This document shows positions 49,299 through 60,304 of a stretch of 64,000 nucleotides of DNA, piece by piece (position 1 is the first letter of the stretch; the number at the start of each line of letters is the position of its first letter). The stretch covers positions 1 to 64,000 of the forward strand of contig PYST01000062.1 of NCBI GenBank assembly GCA_003049485.1, given 5' to 3'. The translations under genes and the position numbers were made by a program. The stretch comes from Ophioceras dolichostomum. Its lineage: Eukaryota > Ascomycota > Sordariomycetes > Magnaporthales > Ophioceraceae. Below the pieces are notes generated by a model, which saw only the letters and a program-made list of their open reading frames with translations, was not told the DNA's origin and ran no database searches.

Positions 49299-49343
49299 AC
49301 GCGTAAATACTCGTTCCTTACAAGAACGAGGGGCTTTACGCGT
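49299..49343. repeat. strong inverted repeat (hairpin)
   Basis: ACGCGTAAA at 49299-49307 pairs with TTTACGCGT at 49335-49343 (9 bp). After a small internal loop (2 and 4 bases), CTCGTTC at 49310-49316 pairs with GAACGAG at 49324-49330 (7 bp) around a 7-base loop. All 16 pairs are perfect. Confidence 0.95.
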
Positions 49344-49395
49344 GCCGAGAGAGATTGATTGTTTCCGTAAAGCTACAGCACTGCAGCAACTGTCA

Positions 49396-49516
49396 GAAGA
49401 TTCTACCAACTGCCCGAAGGTTCTATGGACTTCCATGATGTTCCAGAACGATGCTTGATAATAGCTTCTATGACCTTCGACGTCATTCATCTCTCCACTC
49501 TAGAGGTCTATAAAAG
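49396..49516 (+). promoter_or_regulatory. heat-shock-type motifs plus TATA box, no gene attached
   Basis: GAAGATTC (49396-49403) and GAAGGTTC (49416-49423) match the heat-shock-factor core GAAnnTTC, and TTCCAGAA (49441-49448) matches TTCnnGAA. A TATAAAAG box follows at 49509-49516, about 60 bp downstream, a normal spacing. A second TATA box is at 49268-49275 upstream. No reading frame follows before the convergent acyltransferase gene. It may be a promoter of a non-coding RNA or a solo LTR remnant. Confidence 0.4.
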
Positions 49517-50251
49517 ACCGTCCATTCACTCTGTAGATAGACAGAATAGGAAGGGCAAGGGCTCTTCAATACACTCATTCAAATAGTTCCCTTCTCTTTT
49601 TTCCAATAGCAACCAACCGCGGATCAGGAACCCAGGCGGGCGGCATTCAAAGGCTCAGAATATGTCTGTTGTTGTGGTTAGTCTGGCCGGCCTAGAGAAA
49701 GAATCGGGCTGGCGAGGATAACCAATTCGTTGGTGGTTTATAACTCAAAACTGCGAAAGAGAATCACCGCTGCTAGCTGCTGGCTGACATGCTCATTGCC
49801 AAGGTATGAGGGTGGCAAGATACGAAAACAGCCCAGAGAAAGAACGGGAGTATATTGGCAACCAGCTCCGCTAGCCACAACCTGTCCAGCCTAACAAGAT
49901 GAGTCTGGCTGAGTAAAAAATTGGCGATCGAAAACCGAGGTCGCCTCCTCCTAGGGGTATCTGACGATGATATGCTAATGATGATAATGATGGTGAGATC
50001 TGTCTCGCGTGTATGGCGCCGAGTGACTTGTTTCTATGTTGTTGTTCGGTTGATATAGGAAGATCCAAACAAAAGTGATGATATGTTTGGTGATGATGGA
50101 GCTGGTGAAGAGAGCGCGGCGAGAGCCATGGATAACGGCATCCGCCGAGTGATGAAAAAAAAATATAAGAGAGTTGCTCAAGCAAACTCACGCAACCAAC
50201 TACCAGCCAGCCAATCCAGGCTTAGGAGTAGGTTTTGGCATCGTCATAATT

Positions 50252-52333
50252 TTACAATAGGACGTATAAGGAGCAGATCTGGGAGTCATAAGAGGATTAG
50301 TTAGTAGCTGTTTCGGCATGTTCCCACTTCAGAAAGGGGGCTTCAGGAGGGGGAGGGGGAAAAAAATCACATACCAGGCTCAGACCCAGGATCATGGAAC
50401 ACCAGAAGAAGACATTGTTGGCAGTCTCCTTGCCGCGGATCCACCGTGTGCGCTGCAGTGCGAATATGGGCAGCTGCAGCATCTGGCAGATGAACCCGTA
50501 GCCCCTGATCTTCTTCGTGATGGACGCCATCACGATCTCGTGCCCCACGGCGCTGACTAGGAACGTGACGAGCGTGGCAAACGGCTTCCCAATCCTGGGC
50601 CTCGAGGCGGAGTAGACGTGCCTGCGCAGGAAGGAGTACACGGGCACGTTCCACTCGCGCGAGAACTCCATCCAGTCGGTGCTGTTCCACCAGTCGGCGT
50701 AGAAGCGCCTGTCGGCGAAGCGGGTGATCTCGGCGCACGCGCCCAGGACGTACTCGAAGATGACGAGGAACACCAGCAAAAAGGTCAGCATGAAGGGGAA
50801 GAGGAGCCAGGAGATGGTCTCGGCGAGGACGAGGAGCGCCTCGGAGGCCGGCGGAGGGGGCTGCGCGTCGAGGCGCCGGGAGGACTCGACCAGCACGGGC
50901 AGGATGAACTCCTCGCTGAGGATGGTCAGGAGGAAGATGCAGCCGAACACGGCGACGATCTTGGACGCGAGCGACTGCCAGTGGACCTTGGGCACGCGCG
51001 GGTACTCGATCTCGTAGCACAGCGTCGGACAGAAGAGGAAGTCGACCCAGTTGGCCCACGTCAGGTTGCGCGGGTAGGCGATGTTGCCCATGGGGCTGGT
51101 CAGCTCGCGCGCGAGGTCCTCGCGCAGCTGCGCCACCTCGTCGTCGGTGTGCTCGCTGTCGCTGCTGTGGTAACTCCTAGTAGTCGTCTTGCCGTTGTGT
51201 CCATGGTGTCCATTGTGTCCATTGCCGTTGCCGTTGAGGAGGGACTGGGAAATGGAGAGGCTGGTGGGGGCGGTCCCGCGCTTGGGGCTGGCGATCTTCA
51301 CGTCGCTTGGGTACTGGTACGCTGGGGCCCGCGAGGCCGTCTTGGGGTTGTCCAGCGCGCGCAGGCGCTTCTCGGTCTCGGACAGGTGGCCGTTGTAGAA
51401 GGAGTACGAGTGCATCTTCATCAGCATGACGAGCGAGTGCAGCATCAGGAACACCTGAGCGGTCCAGGTCCAGTCCTGCAGGAAGGGAACGGCGGCCCAG
51501 AAGGCGAGCCAGGCGGTCTCGTAGACGCTCATGAAGGCGACGCCGCCCCTCGACCAGCTCCAGAGGGAGTTCGGCGCGGCGGAGCGGAACAGCCTGTGCA
51601 TGGGCAGGCTGATGGCCGTCGTGGCGACCATCCAGAAGTCGACCAGGAAGAGCTCTTTCACCTTGATGGTGAACAGGGCCCAGATCTGGACGCGCATCGG
51701 GTAGCCGGTGTCCTTGATGTTGCGCAGCATCGTCGTGATGGCCATGATGGCGAGGCCGATCCAGAACAGGTTGAAGAAGCCGTGGAAGTCGCGGTAGTCG
51801 CTGTTCGGGTCGAAGTGCGACACGCGCGACTCGAAGTCGGTCGTGGGGAAGAGGCGTCGCCGCTGGCCCTGCGGCCCTCCTGGCTGCTGCTGCGTCTGGA
51901 GCTGGAGCTGCTCGACCTGCTTCTGTTGCTCACGGTGCTCGCGCCGGACCTGCTTTCGTGCCGACGAGAGGGACTTAACCGACGGCGGCGCATCTGGCGG
52001 GATAGGCGTGGACCGGCCGCTGTGACTTGTGTGTGTAGGTGTTAGAGTTAAGCGTTAGCGAGTGGACTCTTTTTTGAAGACTGCCAGCCATTGTCTCTCC
52101 CAGCTATGCTACCTCGGCCTAGCACTGTCGCGAAGCTCTTTCAGAAACACGCACCTTGCGGTCGAGCCGTTTTCTGGAGTTGGCGTCCCCAGGTAAGTCG
52201 AGCCATTGCTGAGCTGTGATAGTTGTGACAAGTGCAAATTGCCCGGTTTCCTCGGCCGGGGCCGAAGGATGTGTTCGTGGTCATCGCGAGAGCGCACGCC
52301 GTTGGGTAGTGGCTCGACGGCCGATGTCGCCAT
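50252..52333 (-). CDS. are2: sterol O-acyltransferase (ARE1/ARE2, MBOAT family)
   Basis: Three exons: 52333-52155, 52019-50375 and 50278-50252, with introns of 135 and 96 bp. The product is 616 aa. It esterifies ergosterol and precursors with acyl-CoA in the endoplasmic reticulum for storage in lipid droplets. The FYADWWN signature is at 499-505 and the predicted catalytic His is at 553 in the SAVGHEI helix. Many hydrophobic segments fit a multi-pass membrane enzyme. The N-terminal 130 residues are hydrophilic and Gln/Ser/Arg-rich, and a Gly/Asn/His-rich loop lies at about 320-340. The start ATG sits in GCCACCATGGCG, close to an ideal context. The last exon is only 27 nt and encodes ICSLYVLL, restoring the usual hydrophobic end. 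Its intron has a perfect TACTAAC branch site at 50306-50300. Confidence 0.95.
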
Positions 52334-54452
52334 GGTGGGCGGGCTGGCGGGCACGCGGTCAATTCTTGAAACCGCAGGTCTCAAAATGCTTTCGTGGCGT
52401 CGTTCGCGGCGCACGGCTGAGGGAGGGACGGACGTTGCGCCGGCTGGATGGACGGGACGAATCACAGCAGTGCTGTTATTCGTTGCTGCTGATGCTTGGT
52501 GTGTCTGACACACCTCGATTTTTATGTTCCTCTTTCAGGATCCTTCCCGAGTGCCGAGTTTGACAGGTTGGTTGGCAGTTGGTCGCTTTAGTGCACTTGC
52601 CCCTGTTTCGATCTGCACTCAGCACAGCTGCAGGGCAGAAGAACAGAGGGTTTGGTAAAGAAAAGGAAAGGAGACGAGAAAAAAAAAAGAAGAGGCGAAC
52701 GGAACGAAAAGGAACCAAAGAAACAAAAAGGAAGAATCCCGACTTTTAATGTGACGGAAAGTCGAAAAGAAAAAGGCTTGGCCTCGGTGGGACGAAGGAG
52801 GCCTGGTAATCGAGGACCGGGGCGTCAGATTGATACAAGGACGTAGCAGTTGATGATTGATGACGCTGAGAGGATCCGAGGGATCCAGCCCAGTCAAAAG
52901 ACGAATGCGACCCTGACAGACCCTGACAGACAACCTCCTGTCGACTTGACCAATTTGACGATGATAATGATCTGTCTCTTTTTCTCTCTTTGGTCCTAGC
53001 CATGTGGAGTTGTGCTTCTAGAAAGCTTCATCCGAATATGGCAAGTCGGCTCCGAGTTTATTGAAGTTTAACAACCAACCACCACCGACACCATCCATCC
53101 TCATCATTCTAGTCAGTCCCCAAGTGTCCAAGTACTAGTGGCACCTGGGCGCTTCTCACCATAACCACTGTGAGCAGAGGTAAAGTTTCCTCGTTTACTC
53201 CATTGCGCATGCCATGCATGTTGGGAAGCGGGGTCGAGATAGGGTCGCGATGCCGAGGGATACGGTGCACTGCGTCATGTCAAACAGGCGCTTGGCCTGG
53301 CCTGGGCGGCCTTGAAAAAGAGTTTACCCTGAACAAAAACAACGGCGGTTGGGCCCTTCGTACCTGGGTCCTGGTGTTCTAGCTGTTCTTTTGGCACTCA
53401 AGCCGCCGCCTGTCACTCCATGTTGGCGGCCATGCTAGCGGGCAAGATAGCGGCGGCGACGGCGGCGTGGTGCTGCAGGGACACAAAATAACAGCACTTA
53501 CATGTTCGTAACATTTTAACTCACTAACACTGGCACTTTTGGTACGGAGCAGAGCAGGGAGGGTCCAAGCCAAGCAAGCTGCACAGCGGAGGGGCAGAGG
53601 GGCGGTACCTGGGCCTCGGTACAGCAATGGCTGTATGCCCTGCGCCTTGCATGGCATCGTCGCGTGCGAGCGATGCGAAAATGGCTCGATGGATCGGTTT
53701 CCTCGGAATGATCCTCTTTTTTAGTGCAGACGTCATCAGTTCGAGGGCGCTATGGAGATCTCTCCCTTCTGCTACCTCTAGGCAAATGCGTGACGGGCGG
53801 TGCTGGCTGGGCCTCGTTATCTATTACGTGTATATTTGTATATTCCGCATTGCATACGCACGTGTACCCGGTAGATCTCCGTCGGCGTTCTTGCCGTCGT
53901 AGAAGCTGTTGCCTGGATTTGGAAATTGCTGGTGTGGTCACTTGGGTCGTTGTCACTGGCCGCTGCCCCACCAGTTAGTTGTTCAACTTGGCGGGACCAA
54001 TATCGAGAGAAGGCCGTCTGGTCTACCGTACGCCATATGCAAAGGCTAAGTTTGGTTGGCGGGATCGGGCATGTCGAGCCATGGCCGGGAAGCCCCTGGA
54101 AGTCAAGTCCTCGCGGGGGATAGGTACCTAGTCCAGGAGGAACACCATGGATGCATCGTTTCTAGCTTGTCTTCCCTGGACAGCTGAGTAAGGCTTAGCC
54201 CTATTCTAGATACCTAGGTCGGCAACTATCGTCACCTCAGCCCCGGAAGCCGGGTAGGCAGGTGGGGTTAGGCGGCGAGGGCCCGGGCCGGCGCCAAGCA
54301 CGGAGCGGTGAGTATTGAAGTAGATCAACAGGCCAATCACGTGTCAGGCTTGACTCAAGCTCCAACCTCGAAGCACCGTGCTACAGCATTCTCGTGCAAC
54401 CAATTGTACAGGTAAATTGGCTTGAAACTTTCCCGCCACGGGTCGCGTCTGG
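52334..54452. other. intergenic, divergent promoter region, 2.1 kb
   Basis: Lies between the divergent acyltransferase and guanylate kinase genes. No gene recognised. One ACCTAGGT copy is at 54212-54219 and a related GGTACCTAG at about 54122-54130. Confidence 0.55.
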
Positions 54453-55473
54453 ATGTTTTGCGGTCGGCAAGTCATTCGTTCGCTCAGCAGTGCCTTGTCA
54501 TCTCCCCCGCTAGCGACGACGGGCGCAGGAAGGCACCATCACTCCTCCCTCCAGCAAGCAGCACTGCTCTTCAACTGCGACAAAGCCCGCCAGCACCACC
54601 AGACACGACCCCTCGCTACCGCCGCCGCAGCCGTCGCCGTCACCACGCCAGTCGCCGACGCAATGGCAACTCCCTCCTCTTCCTCGCCACCCTCCGATCG
54701 CCGACCGCTCGTGATCTCGGGCCCCAGCGGCGTGGGGAAGGGCACGCTGATCAAGATGCTCTTTTCCCGTCATCCCGACACTTTCACCCTGTCGGTCTCT
54801 CACACGACGCGTGCGCCGCGGCCAGGGGAGAAGGATGGAGTCGACTACCACTACGTCACAAAGGAGGCGTTCCGGGAGTTGATTGAGCAGGACAAGTTTG
54901 TTGAGCAGTATGTCATGGCCTGCTGCTTGCGCCAACCGACCAAACCCATTTCCTCTTGCTCCTCCTTTCACTGCAGAAATATCTCCACCTTTCGTCCTGT
55001 CGTGACGCCCTCCCTCTTTCTCCATGCCCACCACGCCCACCACCGCATACACCACATAAGACTGACATAAGCACTTCGCTTTGTGTTTCCATCCATCTAG
55101 CGCACAGTTCGGCAGCAACCTGTACGGCACAAGCAAAGCGACTATCGAAGAGCAGACGGCCAAAGGGAAAGTCGTGGTGCTCGACATCGAGATGGAGGGG
55201 GTGAAGCAGGTCAAGAAGTCGAGCATCTCCGCGCGCTACGTCTTCGTGTCGCCACCCTCGGAGGAGGAGCTCGAGAAGAGGCTGCGCGGCAGGGGGACGG
55301 AGACGGAGGAGAGCATCCAGCAGCGCCTGACGCGCGCCAAGGACGAGCTCGAGTTCGCGCGCACGGCCGAGTTCGACCTCATCCTCACCAACGACGACCT
55401 AGAGACTGCCTATAGCACCCTGGATGGGTTCGTGTACTCTGCGGCTCCCGCCGTCGCTGCGTCGGCTTCGTAG
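54453..55473 (+). CDS. guk1: guanylate kinase with likely mitochondrial presequence
   Basis: Two exons: 54453-54907 and 55101-55473, with a 193-bp intron (GTATGT donor, ATCTAG acceptor). The join reads VEQ-to-VEHAQFGSNLYGTS, as in the family. The long form is 275 aa; the form starting at Met71 (54663) is 205 aa, close to yeast Guk1 (187 aa). It phosphorylates GMP to GDP with ATP. The P-loop GPSGVGKGT is at 90-98, the GMP-binding SVSHTTRAPRPGE segment follows, and VVLDIEMEGVKQVK and the lid region are present. Residues 1-70 are rich in Arg, Ser and Ala with almost no acidic residues, and contain TRPLA, resembling a presequence with a processing site. Two start codons could give mitochondrial and cytosolic forms. 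Confidence 0.95.
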
Positions 55474-55895
55474 CCTGGGACCTACCCCCCTACCTACCTA
55501 CGTACCTTAGGTACGCAGGGCCGAGTTTCGGAGAGGAAAGATGAGAAGAAAACGATAGAGCGACGATAGAGCGACTAGGGCTGATAGACACTTTAGATAC
55601 ACCGCATAACTGATCTCTTGGGGCGCTGCTTGGTTCACGGATCGAGTTAACGTATACCGGGCACTCAGCCGAAGCTCAGCGTGCAATTGTAGATGTTGGG
55701 GCAGTACACGCCATTAAAGCAACACCCGGTCACAGACAGATGCAGTCGAGGGTGCCAGCCAAGTTCGCCGGCGACAGACGATCACCCCTGATGCTGATTT
55801 ATGGAGGCCCACAACAATCCCGATGCCGTTGTTGTTCTTTCATTCACTCATTCGGATACTTGCAGTCCTTACACGCCCCTCCCCTCTTCTGGCCT
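55474..55895. other. convergent intergenic region
   Basis: 422 bp between two converging stop codons. It contains GTACCTTAGGTAC, an almost palindromic relative of the ACCTAGGT motif, near 55502-55514. No gene. Confidence 0.6.
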
Positions 55896-57871
55896 TTATG
55901 ACCTCTCTGCTCTCTCGGCCGGTAACCGCTCGATAGACACAGACGACCCCGTCATGCTTTTTTTGCTTCCTGAATTCCCGCCGTGAGCGGAATCGTTATC
56001 CGCACCACCGCCGCCGCCGCCAGTGCTCTCCAGGTCATCCAAATGCACCAGGCGGTCCACGTCCTGGTCGCGTTCCCTGTACGATATGCTATACGACCGC
56101 TGAAAGGCGATCCCTCCACCCAGGAATTTGGCGTCAGCCTCCAGGCGGGACTTGGTCGTGAGCGAGGCCCTCTTGACCGTCGAGTCCGCCCCCAAGATCG
56201 GGCGACGAGCGTGCCCCTTCGGCTGTGGCTGCTGCGACTTCATGCCCTCTAGCTCTAGGTCTTCAAGCCCGATTCCCTCTGGCACCTTGCCCGCCGTGCC
56301 TGCGCCGCCGCGGCCGGTCCTGACTGACGCTGACCGCGCTGCAGTCCGAGCTGCACTGGCACCGGCACCGCTCCGGCCATATATCTGCCCCTTGGACGCT
56401 GAGGTGCCAGGCGCAGTCGTCCTGCCGTAGCGAGCAGAGGACCCACCCAGGCGCGGGAACACGCGCACCAGCAACAGCCGCAGCGTCGGCATGCATGCGC
56501 AGATGATTCCCACGTTGATCTCGAGCACTGACCAGTGACTCACGTCCCAGTCGTCCCAGGTGGGATTTAACGACTTGGCGAAAGTCACGAGGGATTGTAG
56601 CCTCATGATGCTCATGACGGTGACGCTATGGTTCGTTGTCAGTCAGCCACCATGCAACGAAAGCGGCAGAGGAAGAGGGAGGGAGAACAAGGCTTACAAC
56701 GTTCCAACACCAAACATGATTCCCACCCCAAACCTTCTTCTTCCAGTGCAGATTCAAGCCCCTGAGCTGCGAAAGCGGCAACGCCAACATCCATATATCC
56801 AGCGCGATGCTGATGGCCGCATTCGACCAACCTATGGCGTTGATGTCCAGACAGGTACCCTCGTGCTCCCCGTCCCAGCTTGTCCAGAAGTAGCTCACGG
56901 GCCTGCACTGGAACGCGGCGAGGAACACGAACGCGACGCCGAACGCCGCGTTGAACGCTACCGTGGCCCACAGCAGCCTCCGCATCGCTTCGGACGGGAA
57001 GATTCGCAGGTAGAAGAACAGGAGGCTCATCTTGAGAAGCGTCACGAGCGAGAAGTACAGGATCACCACGGCGTAGAAGTATTTTCCGAAGTCCGTGATC
57101 GTGTCCGGCGTCAGGGTCCACACGTCCCTACCGAGCCCGTTGGCGGCCGTGCCGCGCACGATGGCGATCGTGTTGGGGACACCCACCACGATGGTCGCGA
57201 TGATGAACCAGTCGTCCCAGCCCAGGCTGCCGACGCTGCCGTGCGCGCCCCCCTGGCGGACGACGAAGAGGCGGGCCGCGATGCGCACCGCGACGGTCAC
57301 GGCGGAGATGACGCCGAATACCGTCGTCTCGGTTTGGAGGAGGGTTTGCCTGTCGCGGATCGGCGCGCCGCATGCTGTGAGGGTTGCGTTCTGGGTGACT
57401 AGGTAGTCGCCCAGGAGACGTGTGAAATCGACCGACGACTCGTCAGCATGGGAGGGGGGAAGCTATTGGAGGGGAGGGAAAAGGGGGATGGGGAGAGCAG
57501 CGGCGGCGTACATAATGCCTCCTTGGTCGTGCAGTTCGCCAGTACGCAGGCGCTGGCTGTGTCTGTCAACTGCTTGTCCATGCAGATGCAGGTCTGGTTG
57601 GTGATTGAGCATGAAGAGCTCGCCATGGCTTTGGCTAGACATGTCGTCTATGGTTCCCTCTCTCCCCCGGCCCATCCATCAAGAGTCAGCAAGTGTCTTC
57701 TAACACGCGTGGCAGACAAGAAAAGGCTGATCTAAATCACCATACCGCGCACGCCGGGAGGTAGGTAGTAGCCGCCGATGATGTCGAAGCCCCCTGGACC
57801 CGAACGGCCACCAGCATCACCGCCGCCAGTGACAGCGACAGCCATGACGCCGCCGGAGCCCGCATCATCAT
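55896..57871 (-). CDS. PTH11-type receptor (CFEM domain plus 7TM), with an apparent frameshift
   Basis: Four exons: 57871-57746, 57647-57512, 57398-56698 and 56625-55896, with introns of 98, 113 and 72 bp. Residues 1-27 are a signal peptide. A CFEM domain follows with its eight cysteines (PAC, TTC, SSC, QTC, IC, SAC, ANC and TAC). Then come the hydrophobic helices of the fungal rhodopsin-like domain, with LGWDDWF, the FWTSWDG loop and SNAAISIALDIWMLALP. The C-terminal tail is Gly/Ser-rich and cytoplasmic. PTH11 in Magnaporthe senses surface cues. Summed exon length is 1693 nt, one base more than a multiple of three. Near 56726-56734 the reading frame must shift by one base to pass from LHWKKK into GVGIMFGVGTF and on to VTVMSIMRLQS in exon 4. 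With one base less the protein would be 563 aa. As it stands the gene is broken or the sequence has an error. Confidence 0.88.
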
Positions 57872-60304
57872 CGTCTTCGCTCCGACCCCGGCGTGTGTGC
57901 CGCAGGTCTCAACGTTGTCGAGCTCCTCTTCCTTCTGTCCTCAGCCGGCTTGCGTAACCAATTCCTGCAGCAGGAGGATAATATCACATCGAACGACGAC
58001 AAGAAGATGAGTTGAAATCTTGGCATAGCGTCCAGCACGCGCCAACAAAATAGATTCGGAGAGGAGGAAGTCGAAACTCCTCCCAAGCCCCATCTATCTC
58101 AGATCTGGGAAAGACATTTGCCTTATTACAACGTAGGCCCCCCTCTCGCCACATGGTAGTGGATCTACAGTACCTGTCTACCGAGGGAAGAAGGCATATG
58201 TGGTTGTCATCGTTCTCCATCCTTGCTCGAAGGCTGGCCGCGCATCCATCCATCAACCACCCACTTGCTAGTCCAGCTCGGTAACGGGAGAGTAAGGTAC
58301 TAGGAGAACACACTGAATACGTCCCCTGGACCCGCCCAATTATGCACAAAAATTGCCAAATGTGGATATCATTATGAGCCTTCCGGATTTTGTTCTCTTT
58401 TCTTGCCTCCTCGATAGTCCAGAGCCATCTACGCCATTCGTACTAGTCGCGTAAAAGAAATCCTTTTCTGGCAGTTGGTCCGGATCGCACTTTGTAGCAA
58501 AACCAATTCATTCCTGGTCCAGACCGAAGCCCGGTATCCCAGCTGTCGCGTGTGGTGACTACTACCACCCTACCAACCAAAAGTACCTGGTGGTGGTGGT
58601 AGTGGAGAAATCGGTAGAATAGGTAGGCCGCCGCTAGTCGTACGAAGCACATCCTGAATGTAGTATAAGTCAGGGGATAGGACAGAGAAAGAGAATATGA
58701 ATATTGAGCCTTACATGTCTAGCCGTACGTACTATTGAACTCTACGACATACGTTGAACCTTTTTTTCTTGCTATTTTTTGCCCACCATCTGCGCTTTTT
58801 TTGCCCACGATGCGCGACGCCGGTGTGATTCAACTACTACCAGTCCGGAAGGAGGTCCGGAAGTAGGTCCGAAGACAGCCTATGGTGAAACGATTCATGG
58901 CGGCTGACGGCTGCCACTCAAATCCCGACCAGCCTAACGTGCTAGCCCAGCACACTAGAACTCCTTCATGGCTGGGAAAGTTGGAACTGACCGAGAGGCG
59001 TGGGGTCTCCCGCAATATGCTTGACTCGCCAGTAACCGTGGTTCTACCGGCGACTGGAAATGCCAGAAATCCCAGCTCCTGGAACTTTCCGATCCGCCAC
59101 CGCGTTAATTCCCTCCTCCATAGTAGTGAGAGCGAAGGCGAATGACATGCGGAGAGTAGGTCGGTACGGCAAACAGTTCGTGGCGATAACGACAACTGCC
59201 GGCTGCCCCTGGTGTACCTACCGACCAAGCCTGAAAGGAGTGGATCAGCGGGCGGATCTGTGGCCACGCAGACAGAGCGAAATCTCCTAAATGGAGGAAG
59301 GGGGTTCGTCATGAGGTAGTCGCGCGCCCAAGTAAAGAACTCTCGTGCAGATTTTATAGCAGTCCTCCGGTTGCTGCTTGAAGTCCTGTACATGTCGTCG
59401 TCTCTTGACGACATGAACCCGCAGACATGGGAGGCCTGCTGGGAGGTAGAGCTGTCGAGTCAGCAACGCCCACAAACGCAAAACTTTAACTCTCACCGAG
59501 AACACTCGGTCTGGACGAGCGGAAACAAATGAGGACTACGTAGTATGAAATGCAAACGCCCATGCCAGCCCAGCCCAGACCAGTCAGCTTTCCAAGCGAA
59601 CGCGACCCGGGCAAGCCAAAAAAAAAAAAACGAACAATGAAATTTTGGCGTATGTGTGCAAAGAAGGTTTTCCTCGGCGTTTTCTCGTTCTCTCGTTTGT
59701 CTCCATCCATGCCCCGCGGTGTCCATGAGCTCGGAGGGCCGCTGGGCGCCGCCATCAACCCGTTGCTGGGCCTCCTCCGCTCCTAGCTACCGTGCCTAGC
59801 TCAGGGGTCCGGTCCGGAACCGGCGCCTCCCGGGAATGGAGGAGAGTTTTTCGGCAACCCCTGACTGCTAGTCAGCGTGGGAGGAGTTCACTCCAGAGCT
59901 ACGTCGTAGTATCTCGTTCGTTGGTTGGTTGTATAATCACAAGTCTGGGACGAACAAGGAAGAGAAACTTGAAAAAATTAGGAGCTATATCCGGGCAAAC
60001 GGAAATGTAAGTTATTGAGATGCAGGGGGGTATCTCAGCGAGAACACCTTTCTAGCTTACCTACCGACTCTTAGATACCTAGCCAGCCCAATTCGTTAGC
60101 AGCTATGCGTATGTACGTACCCAAGCTCAAAAGAGCATCCCATTTTGCCATATTGCCCTCGCCATACCATTCCCAGGTCAAATCCTCAAACCCTCAAACC
60201 CCACTGACAGTTGTGCCCAGAAACACCTCGCTTGCCTGGTCCAACCATAATCCGAGGTGCGAAATTTTCCACTTTGGTAGGAAGAAGCCCGAATCATCAT
60301 CAAA
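57872..60304. other. intergenic, 2.4 kb
   Basis: No gene recognised. The left end holds the receptor promoter and the right end the 3' region of the deubiquitinase. A 12-A run lies near 59619-59630. Confidence 0.55.

Larger units (their letters stand above)
47469..50251. other. intergenic, 2.8 kb, with orphan promoter-like DNA
   Basis: Separates the convergent kinase and sterol acyltransferase genes. 47840-48760 is richer in A/T than the rest of the window. A hairpin, two TATA boxes and heat-shock-type motifs lie at 49268-49516 with no recognisable gene downstream. A short frame at 48380-48673 on the plus strand has no known domain and is not called. Confidence 0.5.

Noticed and set aside
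50618..52045. 475-codon open frame on the plus strand
   Set aside because: It is antisense to the sterol acyltransferase. It arises from the G/C-rich third positions, is Gly/Val/Glu/Asp-rich and matches no domain.
56560..57402. 280-codon open frame on the plus strand
   Set aside because: Antisense shadow of the PTH11-type receptor; composition is artefactual and there is no domain.
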